From Jiangella muralis (GTDB taxonomy: Bacteria; Actinomycetota; Actinomycetes; Jiangellales; Jiangellaceae), in assembly GCF_001270745.1 (NCBI RefSeq), contig NZ_KQ434755.1, forward strand, positions 340,839 through 381,785: DNA of 40,947 nucleotides. Reading direction: 5' to 3'. Below are positions 33,286 through 40,947 of this stretch, in pieces. The position numbers and the translations under genes were made by a program. The stretch's first letter is position 1; each line of letters begins with the position of its first letter. Below the pieces are notes generated by a model that was not told where the DNA came from, searched no databases, and was given only the letters and a program-made list of their open reading frames with translations.

Positions 33286-33845
33286 TAGGCGTCCTTCGTC
33301 TGCGTCAGGCGGGTGAGGATGGCGAGCAGGTCGCCGACGTCGGGCGGGCTGCCGCGCAACATGGCGTGGATGCACGCGCCGTCGGCGTAGGCGCCGATCG
33401 CGCGGGCCGTGAGCGGGTCGGTGTAGGGCGCCAGGATCTCCTGGAGGCCCTCGGGCCAGCGGGTGGCGATCGAGCGCAGCCGCGGGTTGTCCATGCTGGC
33501 GACGTAGAACGCGGTGTCGGCGCGGACCCGCTCGGGGTCGGTCAGGTACTCGTGGAACAGGCCGGCGAGGGTGCCCACCCAGTCGTCGGACGCGGCGAGG
33601 TCGCGGCCGATCGCGGACAGGTCCTCGTCGGTCCGCTGGCCCAGCCACTCCAGTGCGGCCGCCTTCAGCTCCTCCAGCGAGGCGAAGTAGTGGGTGGTCG
33701 AGCCGAGCGGCACCGCCGCCTGTGCCGCCACCTTCCGGTGGGTGAGGTCGTTGATGCCGTTCTCGACGATCAGCTCGGCGGCGGCTTCGACGATCGCCTG
33801 CCGGCGGCCGACCGGGTCACGGGTCGCCCGTGTCGTTCCGTCCAT
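33285..33845 (-). CDS. TetR-family repressor of the adjacent MFS exporter
   Basis: A 186-residue regulator from ATG 33845 (a TTG three codons earlier is possible but less likely). The N-terminal helix-turn-helix reads RRQAIVEAAAELIVENGINDLTHRKVAAQAAVPLGSTTHYFASLEEL. The helical remainder is the ligand pocket, with LDR-like DNPRLRSIATRWPEGLQEIL and a typical TetR_C end. Palindromic sites at 33857-33893 lie directly in front of the gene. The stop overlaps the exporter's GTG, so both are on one transcript. Confidence 0.9.
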   Translation of the reverse strand: MDGTTRATRDPVGRRQAIVEAAAELIVENGINDLTHRKVAAQAAVPLGSTTHYFASLEELKAAALEWLGQRTDEDLSAIGRDLAASDDWVGTLAGLFHEYLTDPERVRADTAFYVASMDNPRLRSIATRWPEGLQEILAPYTDPLTARAIGAYADGACIHAMLRGSPPDVGDLLAILTRLTQTKDA

Positions 33846-33856
33846 AGTGGACAAGT

Positions 33857-33893
33857 GTACATGTACGTCAGTACACGTACATCAGTACACGTC
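33857..33893. promoter_or_regulatory. TetR operator region with overlapping palindromes
   Basis: GTACATGTAC (33857-33866) is a perfect palindrome. It overlaps ATGTACGT (33861-33868) paired with ACGTACAT (33875-33882) around six bases, and CAGTACACGT is directly repeated (33869-33878, 33884-33893). The cluster fills the 36 bp gap between the dehydrogenase stop and the TetR start, so operator and promoter probably overlap the end of the upstream gene. Confidence 0.7.
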
Positions 33894-34829
33894 GACGACC
33901 GCCTTGACGAAGCCGGCCGGCTTGGACCGCAGCGCCTCGAACGCCGCGTCGGCCTGGTCGAGGCGGAACCGGTGGGTGATCAGCCGGCCCGGGTCGAGCC
34001 GGCCGGCGGCGACCAGCTCCAGCGCCGCTGCGGTGCTCGCCCGCAGCAGCGCGCGGTCGCGGACGTGCGCGTTGACGACGTCCAGCGCCTTCCAGTTCCA
34101 GCTGCGCAGGTCGACCTCGCGCACGGACTGGTGGTAGCCGAGGATGGACAGCGCGCCGTGCGGCCGGACCAGCCGCCCGGCGAGGTCCAGCCCGGCTTGC
34201 GTCCCGGACGCCTCGACGACGACGTCGAAGCCGTGCCGCGCGGGCGAGTCCTCGCCGGAGAACGCCGACGGGGGCAGGTCCGACGGGTCGTGCGCGGCGT
34301 CGGCGCCGTTCGCCAGCGCCGTCCGCCGGGCGTCGTCACGCGGGTCGACGGCGACCAGCCGGGCTACCCCGGTGGTGCGCAGCAGCTGCGTCATGACCAG
34401 GCCCATGAAGCCGAGCCCGATGACGGCGACGTGCGCGCCCAGCGGGACCGGCGTGCGGCGCAGCCCTTCGGCGACGCAGCCCAGCGGCTCGGGCAGCGCG
34501 ACCGCCGGGTCGACACCGTCCGGTAGCACGACGACGTCGTCGAGCTCGGCGAGGGCGTGCTCGGCGAACGACGGCGCGATGCGGCCGCCGACCAGCGTGC
34601 CGAGCGCGATCGTCACGCCCGGCCCGGTGGCGACGACCTCGCCGGTCGGCTCGTGCCCCAGCCGGTGCGGGCCGTCCGGCGCGGCCGCCGCCCAGGTGGG
34701 CAGGTCGCTGGCGCACACGCCGTTCGCGACAACCCGCAGCACCAGCTGGCCGGGTCCGGGTTCGGGCAGCTCGGCGGTGACGAGCTCGCCGCGGCCGGGC
34801 GCGACGAGTTGGTAGGCACGGGTTCTCAT
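33882..34829 (-). CDS. Zinc-binding alcohol/polyol dehydrogenase (MDR family)
   Basis: A 315-residue medium-chain dehydrogenase. The catalytic zinc site is suggested by VCASD (Cys38) and HRLGHEPTGEV (His-Glu). The Rossmann fold has VIGLGFMGLVMTQLL, the usual GxGxxG region, then AVDPRDDARR. The structural-zinc lobe with four Cys is missing and the protein is shorter than the usual ~345 residues, as in some sugar-acid and polyol dehydrogenases. It is the last gene of the sugar ABC operon (ATGA overlap with the permease) and probably oxidises the imported sugar or polyol. Substrate unknown. Confidence 0.82.
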   Translation of the reverse strand: MRTRAYQLVAPGRGELVTAELPEPGPGQLVLRVVANGVCASDLPTWAAAAPDGPHRLGHEPTGEVVATGPGVTIALGTLVGGRIAPSFAEHALAELDDVVVLPDGVDPAVALPEPLGCVAEGLRRTPVPLGAHVAVIGLGFMGLVMTQLLRTTGVARLVAVDPRDDARRTALANGADAAHDPSDLPPSAFSGEDSPARHGFDVVVEASGTQAGLDLAGRLVRPHGALSILGYHQSVREVDLRSWNWKALDVVNAHVRDRALLRASTAAALELVAAGRLDPGRLITHRFRLDQADAAFEALRSKPAGFVKAVVDVY

Positions 34830-35647
34830 TTGGTCGCTCCAGCGGTGAGGCCGTTGACGAACTGGCGGTTGAACAGCAGGTACACGATGACGACGGGCAG
34901 CGAGGCGATGGTGGTGCCCGCGGCCAGGACGGCGGTGTCGGTGGTGAACCGGCCCTGGAAGAAGGTGAGCCCGATCGGCAGCGTGCGGACGTCGTCGGTC
35001 TGCAGGAAGAACAGCGGGACGACCAGCTCGTTCCACGAGGTCATGAACTGGAAGACGACGATCGCGCCGAGCGCCGGGACGGCCAGCGGCCGCACGATCG
35101 ACCACATCAGCCGCAGGTCCCCGGCGCCGTCGATGCGGCCGGCCTCGATCATCTCGCGCGGCAGCGCCCGCAGGTTGGCCCGGAGCAGGAAGATCGCGAA
35201 CGGCAGCCCGAGCGTCGCCTCGATCAGGATCGCCCCGGCCAGCGTGTTCACCAGCCCGAGCGAACGCAGCTGGTAGAAGAGCGGGATCACGATCGACCAG
35301 ATCGGGATCATCAGGCCGAGCAGGAACAGCAGGAACGTCGCGTCGGCCCAGCGCAGGTCCAGCAGCGCCAGCGCGTAGGCGGCGGGGAACGCCAGCACGA
35401 CGACCAGCGCCACCGTCCCGGCCGCGACGACGGTGCTGTTGATCAGGTAGTCGGAGAACCGGCCGGCGTTCCAGGCGGTGACGTAGTTGGCGAACCGCAG
35501 CGGCCACTCCAGCCCGAACGGGTCGGCGGCGGTCGCGGTGGACGTGCGCAGCGACTGCAGCCAGATCCACAGCAGCGGGACGACGGAGACCAGGGTCATG
35601 ACGACGAGCGCGGTGTGTGCGCTCATCCGTTGCAGCGTGTGGTTCAC
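34826..35647 (-). CDS. Carbohydrate ABC transporter permease, MalG/UgpE-like
   Basis: A 273-residue CUT1 permease starting at GTG 35647, which overlaps the stop of the first permease (GTGA). Six helices; TM1 is about residues 11-30 followed by LQSLRTSTATA. The coupling motif reads EAGRIDGAGDLRLMWSIVRPLAVPAL, with the conserved EAxxxDG. The end, VYLLFNRQFVNGLTAGATK, matches the family C-terminus with its FxxGLTAGAxK tail. No ATPase gene is in the cluster, so a shared MsiK-type ATPase encoded elsewhere is likely. Confidence 0.93.
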   Translation of the reverse strand: MNHTLQRMSAHTALVVMTLVSVVPLLWIWLQSLRTSTATAADPFGLEWPLRFANYVTAWNAGRFSDYLINSTVVAAGTVALVVVLAFPAAYALALLDLRWADATFLLFLLGLMIPIWSIVIPLFYQLRSLGLVNTLAGAILIEATLGLPFAIFLLRANLRALPREMIEAGRIDGAGDLRLMWSIVRPLAVPALGAIVVFQFMTSWNELVVPLFFLQTDDVRTLPIGLTFFQGRFTTDTAVLAAGTTIASLPVVIVYLLFNRQFVNGLTAGATK

Positions 35648-36585
35648 GGGCGCTCCCGCTCCCGGACGCGGAGGAACATCACGGTGATGATCAGGATGAT
35701 GACGGTGAGGACGACGGCGGCGGCCGCGGCGTAGCCGACCCGGTGGGTGACGAACGCCAGCGCGTAGATGTAGTACGCGACCACCTCGGTGGAGTGGCCG
35801 GGACCGCCGTTCGTCATCACGTAGACCAGGTCGAAGGTCTTGAGCGTGTTGATGAACGACACGACGAGCAGCAGCGTGATGTGGTTGCGCAGGGCCGGGA
35901 CGGTCACGTGCCGGAACCGCTGCCGGGCGTTGGCGCCGTCCAGCGCCGCCGCCTCGTACAGGTGCGGGTCGATGTTCTGCAGCCCGCCGAGCAGGATCAC
36001 CATCGCGAACCCGTAGTAGGTCCAGTTGGCGGTGGCGATGACGGCGCCCATCGCGGTGCCCGACTCGGACAGCCAGCCGCGGGTCAGCGAGTCCAGGCCG
36101 GCGTGCTCCAGCGCGACGTTCAGCAGCCCGGTCTCCGGCCGGTAGATCTGGTCCCACGCGATGCCGACGATGACCAGCGCCATCGTCGCCGGGACGAACA
36201 GCAGCGTGCGGTACAGCGTCCGGCCGCGGATCCAGCTGGCCGAGAGGATCGCCGCGAGCAGCAGCCCGAGGCCCTGCGCCAGCCAGCTGCCGGCCACCCA
36301 GACCAGGTTGTTGCCGAGCGAGCCGAAGAACCGCTCGTCGCCGATGAGGCGGCGGTAGTTGTCCAGGCCGGTCCACGTGGGTGAGGCGGTGAGGCCGTTC
36401 CAGTCGGTCAGGCTGAGCCAGACGGTCTGCCCGATCGGCCACAGCAGGAACGCCGCGTAGAGGGCGAGCGCGGGCAGCACCAGCCAGTAGCCGCGCAGCG
36501 AGCGGCGGCGGCCGCCCGGCCGGCGCGGCGGCGCCGGCGCGCGAGTGCGAGTGACGGCGACCACCGGGGCGGCGGTGCTGGTCAC
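35644..36585 (-). CDS. Carbohydrate ABC transporter permease, MalF/UgpA-like
   Basis: A 313-residue CUT1 permease from GTG 36585, overlapping the binding-protein stop (GTGA). An Arg/Pro-rich cytoplasmic tail precedes TM1 (YWLVLPALALYAAFLLWPI). LSLTDWNGL and TWTGLDNYRRLI are typical of the periplasmic loop, and the coupling motif is EAAALDGANARQRFRHVTVPAL. NGGPGHSTEVVAYYIY near the C-terminus is a family hallmark. It forms the channel with the MalG-like permease. Confidence 0.93.
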   Translation of the reverse strand: MTSTAAPVVAVTRTRAPAPPRRPGGRRRSLRGYWLVLPALALYAAFLLWPIGQTVWLSLTDWNGLTASPTWTGLDNYRRLIGDERFFGSLGNNLVWVAGSWLAQGLGLLLAAILSASWIRGRTLYRTLLFVPATMALVIVGIAWDQIYRPETGLLNVALEHAGLDSLTRGWLSESGTAMGAVIATANWTYYGFAMVILLGGLQNIDPHLYEAAALDGANARQRFRHVTVPALRNHITLLLVVSFINTLKTFDLVYVMTNGGPGHSTEVVAYYIYALAFVTHRVGYAAAAAVVLTVIILIITVMFLRVRERERP

Positions 36586-37907
36586 GGCGTCGTGCTCCGG
36601 GCCTCGGCGAGTGCGTCGTCGAGCGAGCCGGTGAACGCGGCGACGTCGAGGTCGCCGCCGAGGTAGGACTGGCCGCCGCCGTTCCACGCGTCGGTGACCA
36701 GCGGGCTGGAGCTGAACGCCGTCCAGCGGCCGATCCCGCCGCCCGCATTCGCCGCCTGGACCACCTCGAGGTTCTGCCGCAGCAGCGCCGGGACGTCCGC
36801 GCCGGCGCCGTCGTAGCCGGTGGTCGGCAGCACGCCGGCCTCCAGCCAGGCCCGCTCGGCCTCGTCGGAGAAGTGCACGAAGTCGATCCAGTCCGCCGCG
36901 ATGTCGGCGACCGGCGACGACGCCGAGATCGCCCAGGACCCGCCGGCGCCGCCCGCGGCCTGCTGCTCCAGCGCCGGGTCGATCATCGGGAACGGCACGA
37001 ACCGCACGCTGGAGTCGGGTCCGAGGGTGGCGATGAGGTCGGGCGTGACGCCGGTGCCCTCGATCAGCATGCCGGCCCGGCCGGTCATGAACGCCTTCAC
37101 CGAGTCGTCGAAACTGACCCCGTTGAAGTCGGGCGTGACGAAGCCGCCGGCCACCCAGCCGCGGGCGGCCTCGAAGGCGGCCTGGACCGCCGGCGCCGAG
37201 TAGACGCCGTCGCCGCCGAGCGACTCGACCGCGACGATCTCGTCGACCGGCACCGACGCGTGCACGGCCGCCGCGACGAGATGCGACGACGGCCACTGGT
37301 CCTTGTTGCCGAAGGCGATCGGGACGACGCCGGCATCGCGCAGCGTCTCGGCCGCGGCCAGGAACGACGGGTAGTCGACCGGCGCCGGCGCGCCGTGCTC
37401 GGCGAACAGCGCCTCGTCGTAGAACAGGCCGATCGCCTCGCTGGAGCGCGGCACCGCGTAGAACGTGTCGTCGAAGGTGGCCCGTTCGACGACCGACTCC
37501 GGCAGCGCGTCGAGCCAGCCGTACTGCTCGGCGTACTCGGCCAGCGGGTGCACCAGGCCGTTCGTCGCCAGTACGCCGAGGGTGCTCTCGGACGCGTCGT
37601 AGTCGAACACGTCCGGCGCCGACCCCGACGCCAGCGTGGTCGGCAGCGTCTTCTGCAGGTCGTCGTAGCTGAGGTACTGGATGTCGACGCTCACCTCGGG
37701 GTGCTCGCGTTCCCAGGCGGCGCTGATCGATTCGAGCACCGGCTGCAGCGCCGGGGTGTCGCCGAACTGGCTGACGACGGTGAGCGTGGCCTCGTCGCCG
37801 AGGGCGAGGCTCTCGCCGTCGCCGTCCTCCTGTGCGCCGCCGACGCAGGCGGTCACGGTGAGGGCGACGAGGAGCGGCACCGTCCGGAGCGGGATGTCTC
37901 TGGGCAT
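36582..37907 (-). CDS. Family 1 extracellular sugar-binding lipoprotein
   Basis: A 441-residue CUT1 binding protein. The lipoprotein signal is RDIPLRTVPLLVALTVTACVGG with lipobox TVTAC (Cys near residue 21). The mature domain begins LTVVSQFGDTPALQPVLESI, then DVFDYDASES, and has the hinge region GNKDQWPSSHL, MLIEGTG, PVADIAADWIDFVHFSDEAERAWLEAGVLPT. The substrate cannot be read from sequence; the dehydrogenase and Gfo/Idh enzyme in the operon suggest a sugar, polyol or sugar acid. It starts 14 bp after the Gfo/Idh stop. Confidence 0.92.
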   Translation of the reverse strand: MPRDIPLRTVPLLVALTVTACVGGAQEDGDGESLALGDEATLTVVSQFGDTPALQPVLESISAAWEREHPEVSVDIQYLSYDDLQKTLPTTLASGSAPDVFDYDASESTLGVLATNGLVHPLAEYAEQYGWLDALPESVVERATFDDTFYAVPRSSEAIGLFYDEALFAEHGAPAPVDYPSFLAAAETLRDAGVVPIAFGNKDQWPSSHLVAAAVHASVPVDEIVAVESLGGDGVYSAPAVQAAFEAARGWVAGGFVTPDFNGVSFDDSVKAFMTGRAGMLIEGTGVTPDLIATLGPDSSVRFVPFPMIDPALEQQAAGGAGGSWAISASSPVADIAADWIDFVHFSDEAERAWLEAGVLPTTGYDGAGADVPALLRQNLEVVQAANAGGGIGRWTAFSSSPLVTDAWNGGGQSYLGGDLDVAAFTGSLDDALAEARSTTP

Positions 37908-37921
37908 CGTTGCCTCCAGGG

Positions 37922-38968
37922 TCAGGGGGTGAGCAGCGGCCGGGCGGCTTCGTCGACGAGAGCGACGTGCCGGGCGGCGTCCGCGAACGTGGGGAGAGGC
38001 GCGGCGGGGCGGCCGCTGGCGTAGCCGAGCAGCGGCCGGTAGAACGCGTCGAAGAGGGCGACGACCCGGGCCTCGGCGTCGACCGGCGTGCGCCAGAACC
38101 GGCTCACGCGGTGCGGGTCGGCGTGCCCGTCCAGGCGCAGCCGCCGCGCGTCCGCCGTCCGGACCAGCTCGAGCGTCTCAAGGTCGCCGAGCTGCCAGCT
38201 GGCGGTGCCCTCGTCGCCGTCGATCTCGACCGCGATCGTGTTGAGGTGGCCGGGCGACACCTGCGACGTGGTCAGCGCGACGACGGCGCCGCCGTCGAGC
38301 CGGGCCCGCGCCACCGCGACGTCGTCGGTGCCGGGCCGGAGCGCGTCGCGGCGCGGCGTGTGGAAGTCGGCGGCGATGGAGGTGACCGGCCGGCCGGTGA
38401 GCACCTCGATGAGGTCCAGCGCGTGGCTGCCGATGTCGGCCAGCACCCGCGACGAGCCGGACCGGGCCGGGTCGTTGCGCCACGACCCGGCGGCGCCGAG
38501 CTGCCAGTTCTGCAGGTAGCTGGCGCGGACGGAGTGGACGTGGCCGAGCAGGCCGGAGCGGACCAGCCCGGCCAGCCGGACCGCCAGCGGCGAGTAGCGG
38601 TAGTGGTAGCAGACGGTGGACGCGGCGGGCGCGGAGGCGGCCAGGCCGGCCAGCTCCGCGGCGTCGGCCGCGGTCGTGGCCAGCGGCTTCTCGCAGACCA
38701 CGTGCAGGCCGGCGGCGAACGCGGCGCGCACCGCCGGGGCGTGCCGGTCGTTGGGCGTGCAGACGTGCAGGACGTCGGCGATCCCGGCGTCGATCAGCGC
38801 GCGCTCGGAGCCGAACGCGGCCGGGACGCCGAGGCGGCTCGCGACCCGTCGCGCCGACTCCTCGGTGGACCCACTCACCGCGACCACCTCGACGCCGTCG
38901 AGCCGGCGCAGCGCGGCGACGTGCGCGGCCCCGACGCCGGACGCGCCGGCGACGCCGACGCGGATCAC
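37922..38968 (-). CDS. Gfo/Idh/MocA-family oxidoreductase
   Basis: A 348-residue NAD(P)-dependent oxidoreductase from GTG 38968, overlapping the ROK gene stop (GTGA). The N-terminal Rossmann fold has RVGVAGASGVGAAHV, then VCTPNDRHA and the family hallmark CEKPLATT with catalytic-region Lys. The C-terminal alpha/beta domain includes DIGSHALDLIEVLTG (the DxxxHxxD-like catalytic motif). Relatives act on sugars, inositols and glycosides (dehydrogenation, epimerisation or redox-assisted bond cleavage). With the zinc dehydrogenase gene in the same operon, two oxidations of one sugar are possible; this is inference. Confidence 0.88.
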   Translation of the reverse strand: MIRVGVAGASGVGAAHVAALRRLDGVEVVAVSGSTEESARRVASRLGVPAAFGSERALIDAGIADVLHVCTPNDRHAPAVRAAFAAGLHVVCEKPLATTAADAAELAGLAASAPAASTVCYHYRYSPLAVRLAGLVRSGLLGHVHSVRASYLQNWQLGAAGSWRNDPARSGSSRVLADIGSHALDLIEVLTGRPVTSIAADFHTPRRDALRPGTDDVAVARARLDGGAVVALTTSQVSPGHLNTIAVEIDGDEGTASWQLGDLETLELVRTADARRLRLDGHADPHRVSRFWRTPVDAEARVVALFDAFYRPLLGYASGRPAAPLPTFADAARHVALVDEAARPLLTP

Positions 38969-40212
38969 TCGGCCGCCGCCCGGGCTCCGGCGGCGCCGAG
39001 CCGGGCGAGCGTGTCGCCGAGCCCCGCGGCCGACGTCAGCTCGTCGACCGTCATGACCGCGGCGCCCAGGATCGCGCCGTCGTCGCCCAGCGACGACGGG
39101 ACGATGCGCAGGTCGCGCGTGGCCAGCGCCAGCGACCTGCCGTAGACGGTTTCGCGGATGCGGGCCAGGAACGCGCCGCCGCCGCTCGCGACGCCGCCGG
39201 TCACGACGACGACGGCCGGGTTGAAGAAGTCGACGAGCACGGACAGCACGGTGCCGATGTCCTCGGCCGCGTCGGCGAGGATCCGCCGGCAGTCGGCGTC
39301 GCCGAGCTGCGCCAGCTCGGCCACCAGCTGCGCCGTCACCGAGCGGCCGGCGTTCGCCGCGGCCTGCAGGGCCGGGCTCTGGCCGCTGATCGCCAGCAGC
39401 TCGGCCCGGGCCGCGATGTCGTCGCCGCCGGCGGTGGTGACGAGGCTGCCGGCGCAGCCCTGCGCGCCGCGGTGCAGCCGCCGGTCGGAGATGAGACCGG
39501 CGCCGACCCAGGAGCCGATCTTGACCACCAGCGAGTCGGCGACCTCCGCGCCGGCGCCGCGGTGCTGCTCGGCCAGCGCCATCAGGTTGACCTCGTTGTC
39601 CGCCCACGCCGGCACCCCGAAGCGGACCGCCAGGCGGTCGCGGACCGGCTGGTCGTGCCAGTCGGGGTGGACCGGCGGATGGACGGTGCGGCCGGTGGCG
39701 AACTCGACCGGCCCCGCGATGCCGACCCCGATGCCGCAGAGCGTGAGCGGCGCGGCCGCGTCGTCCCTGGCCTGCTGGAGCTGCCGCTCGATCAGCCGCT
39801 CCAGCTCGGCGAGGACCCGTTCCGGCCCTTCGTGCATGGACAGCGGCAGCTTCTCGTCGGCCAGGATGCGGCCGGGCAGCGTGACGACGGCGGCGCGGAC
39901 GTGCGTCATCGCGATCTCCGCCGCGACCACCACGAGATCGGACCGGAACCGCACCCGCGTCGCCCGCCGTCCGCCGGTGCTGCCGAACTCGCCGGCCTCC
40001 TCCAGCAGCCCCGCGTCGACGAGGGCGCGGACCCGCTCGGAGACGATCGCCTTGCTCAGGCCGGTGCCGGCGCCGATCTCGGTCCGGGACGCGCCGTCGG
40101 CCGCGGCCCGGACGACGCCGGCCACGGCGGCCGCGCTGGCGATCGCCCCGCCCGTGCCGGCGACCGCGCCGCTCGCGCCGCCGTCGCGCCCTCGTGCTGC
40201 CGCATCGTTCAT
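38965..40212 (-). CDS. ROK-family transcriptional regulator of the sugar operon
   Basis: A 415-residue ROK protein. An Ala/Gly-rich tail is followed by a winged helix (AGVVRAAADGASRTEIGAGTGLSKAIVSERVRALVDAGLLEEAGEFGSTGGRRATRV). The ROK sugar-kinase-like domain carries GIGVGIAGPVEFATGRTV, WADNEVNLMALAE, and KIGSWVGAGLISDRRLHRGAQGCAGSL. The zinc-binding CxCGxxGC signature that normally follows is absent and the segment is shortened, so it is probably a pure regulator without kinase activity. It heads the operon, with a perfect palindrome 30 bp in front. Confidence 0.88.
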   Translation of the reverse strand: MNDAAARGRDGGASGAVAGTGGAIASAAAVAGVVRAAADGASRTEIGAGTGLSKAIVSERVRALVDAGLLEEAGEFGSTGGRRATRVRFRSDLVVVAAEIAMTHVRAAVVTLPGRILADEKLPLSMHEGPERVLAELERLIERQLQQARDDAAAPLTLCGIGVGIAGPVEFATGRTVHPPVHPDWHDQPVRDRLAVRFGVPAWADNEVNLMALAEQHRGAGAEVADSLVVKIGSWVGAGLISDRRLHRGAQGCAGSLVTTAGGDDIAARAELLAISGQSPALQAAANAGRSVTAQLVAELAQLGDADCRRILADAAEDIGTVLSVLVDFFNPAVVVVTGGVASGGGAFLARIRETVYGRSLALATRDLRIVPSSLGDDGAILGAAVMTVDELTSAAGLGDTLARLGAAGARAAAE

Positions 40213-40227
40213 GGCACACCTTCGTCT

Positions 40228-40280
40228 GGTAGCAAGTGGAGTTCGATCGTAAAGCGATCGAAGTAGTTCCGCAAGCTACC
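40228..40280. promoter_or_regulatory. Candidate ROK operator with nested dyads
   Basis: TTCGATCG (40242-40249) and CGATCGAA (40255-40262) are perfect 8 bp arms around five bases. They are nearly concentric with an outer pair GGTAGC (40228-40233) and GCTACC (40275-40280). The site lies 16-68 bp upstream of the ROK start, between it and the thioredoxin gene, the expected place for autorepression of the sugar operon. Confidence 0.6.
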
Positions 40281-40318
40281 CCATGAGGTGTGCGCGGTTC
40301 AGGCCCTCCCGGGGCCGG

Positions 40319-40681
40319 TTACTGCTGCGCGTCGGGCGCGGCGGCCAAGGCGGCGTCGACGTCGAGGTCGACGACGGCGTCGATGACCTGCTGCAGCGCG
40401 GCGGCCGGCAGCGCGCCGGGCTGGGAGAAGACCAGGTGGCCCTGCTTGAAGGCCATCAGCGTCGGGATGGAGGTGATCTGCGCCCACTCGGAGAGGTGGC
40501 GCTCGGCCTCGGTGTCGACCTTGCCGAAGACGATCTCCGGGTGCTGCTCGGCGGCCTGCTCGTAGACGGGCGCGAACATGCGGCACGGTCCACACCAGGC
40601 GGCCCAGAAGTCGACCAGCACGATGTCGTTCTCCTCCACGGTCTGCGCGAAGGTCTGGCTGGTCAGTGTGGTGGTGGTCAT
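40319..40681 (-). CDS. trxA: Thioredoxin
   Basis: A 120-residue thioredoxin with the active site VDFWAAWCGPCRMFAPVYEQ and the cis-Pro segment SIPTLMAFKQG. It reduces protein disulfides in the cytosol, powered by thioredoxin reductase, and is slightly longer than E. coli TrxA because of an Ala/Asp-rich C-terminal tail. ATG 40681 starts just before the conserved beta strand; no strong ribosome site is visible. It lies alone upstream of the ROK gene (106 bp gap) with a long inverted repeat behind its promoter region at 40801-40837. Confidence 0.93.
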   Translation of the reverse strand: MTTTTLTSQTFAQTVEENDIVLVDFWAAWCGPCRMFAPVYEQAAEQHPEIVFGKVDTEAERHLSEWAQITSIPTLMAFKQGHLVFSQPGALPAAALQQVIDAVVDLDVDAALAAAPDAQQ

Positions 40682-40800
40682 GTCAGGTGAACACCGGATG
40701 AGGTGCGTTCGTTCCCGGCGGAGGTGGCGCCAGGAGGCTCGCCGCCGCCCCGGCCGGCCCCGGCCCAGGGGTGCGGATCGTCGCACCTTCCGTCGGACCG

Positions 40801-40837
40801 GGTGACGCAAGCGTCAACTGTTGGCGCCTGCGTCACC
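40801..40837. terminator. Long inverted repeat near the window end, possible bidirectional terminator
   Basis: The 18-base arms 40801-40818 and 40820-40837 match at 16 positions; the outer nine (GGTGACGCA/TGCGTCACC) are perfect. The repeat is 120 bp upstream of the thioredoxin start. It may end transcription from a gene beyond the window or be an operator. No T-run follows. Confidence 0.45.
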
Positions 40838-40947
40838 TGGCTGGAACGGTCGCCGTCGGCCCACCGGGGCGGCTGAGGAGCCCAGTTGATCTTGGAGTTT
40901 TCGCGGTATCTACCGGGGCGGCGTCCAGCGGTGTAAGCAACGGTTCA
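40838..40947. other. Unassigned sequence at the right window edge
   Basis: The final 110 bp are less GC-rich than the rest (for example TTGATCTTGGAGTTTTCGCGG) and show no coding frame with a ribosome site. They may be the promoter or leader of a gene beyond the window, but there is too little sequence to say. Confidence 0.3.

Noticed and set aside
33852..33854. TTG start for the TetR gene
   Set aside because: The ATG three codons later keeps the whole DNA-binding domain and leaves the operator outside the gene.
1..40947. tRNA, rRNA, CRISPR arrays, insertion sequences, integrases, replication origins
   Set aside because: I looked for cloverleaf ends, regularly spaced repeats, DDE transposase motifs and recombinase motifs and found none.

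Overview
This 40.9 kb window is very GC-rich (roughly 70% or more by eye, third codon positions almost all G or C). It is packed with genes that overlap by 4 bp (ATGA/GTGA), and GTG and TTG starts occur. Several arrangements are typical of actinomycetes: an IclR gene divergent from hutH, an M20 peptidase between hutU and hutF, a fused rhamnulose-1-phosphate aldolase/SDR, and two peptide-type ABC systems with FCD-GntR and PucR regulators. I infer an actinobacterial chromosome; a Jiangella- or nocardioid-like soil organism is only a guess. I see no tRNA, rRNA, CRISPR array, transposase or phage gene.

Layout. (1) 1-2334 (+): the 3' part of an aldolase/short-chain dehydrogenase fusion, then an L-rhamnonate dehydratase-like enolase-superfamily enzyme. 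(2) 2282-5596 (-): a VanZ-like membrane protein, a TNT-domain (NAD glycohydrolase-type) protein with YezG-like repeats, and its small membrane-protein neighbour. (3) 5656-6750 (-): a His-rich CDF cation exporter, followed by a 477 bp gene-free stretch full of inverted repeats. (4) 7228-18098: a PucR regulator divergent from a nine-gene, tightly coupled operon (FAD amine oxidase, OppB/C/D/F-type ABC system, family 5 binding lipoprotein, M29-like metalloenzyme, threonine-synthase-like PLP enzyme, cupin), closed by a convergent FCD-GntR gene. (5) 18184-24931 (+): a second peptide-type ABC system starting with a possible 23-codon leader ORF, followed by a fused two-domain ATPase, binding lipoprotein, two permeases and a PIG-L-fold protein without its metal ligands. 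(6) 24909-31452: the histidine-utilisation genes hutH-hutU-M20 amidohydrolase-hutF (-) and a divergent IclR regulator. (7) 31463-31726 (+): an orphan copper chaperone behind a CsoR-type operator. (8) 31750-40212 (-): a sugar cluster (ROK regulator, Gfo/Idh/MocA oxidoreductase, binding lipoprotein, two MalF/G-type permeases, zinc dehydrogenase) followed on the same strand by a TetR regulator and a DHA2-type drug exporter. (9) 40319-40681 (-): thioredoxin.

How it works together: the window is mostly nutrient-scavenging functions, each with its own regulator. The unfamiliar parts are the 8551-17419 operon, which looks like uptake plus breakdown of an N-substituted amino acid or small peptide-like compound, and two palindromic elements apparently inserted in frame into genes of the second ABC operon. 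One copy of the first element lies at 19256-19317 in the ATPase linker and shares a 26 bp identical core with an intergenic copy at 2853-2915. The second is a 174 bp, 58-codon palindromic block after codon 3 of the permease at 22127. Removing it would restore an ordinary permease N-terminus.
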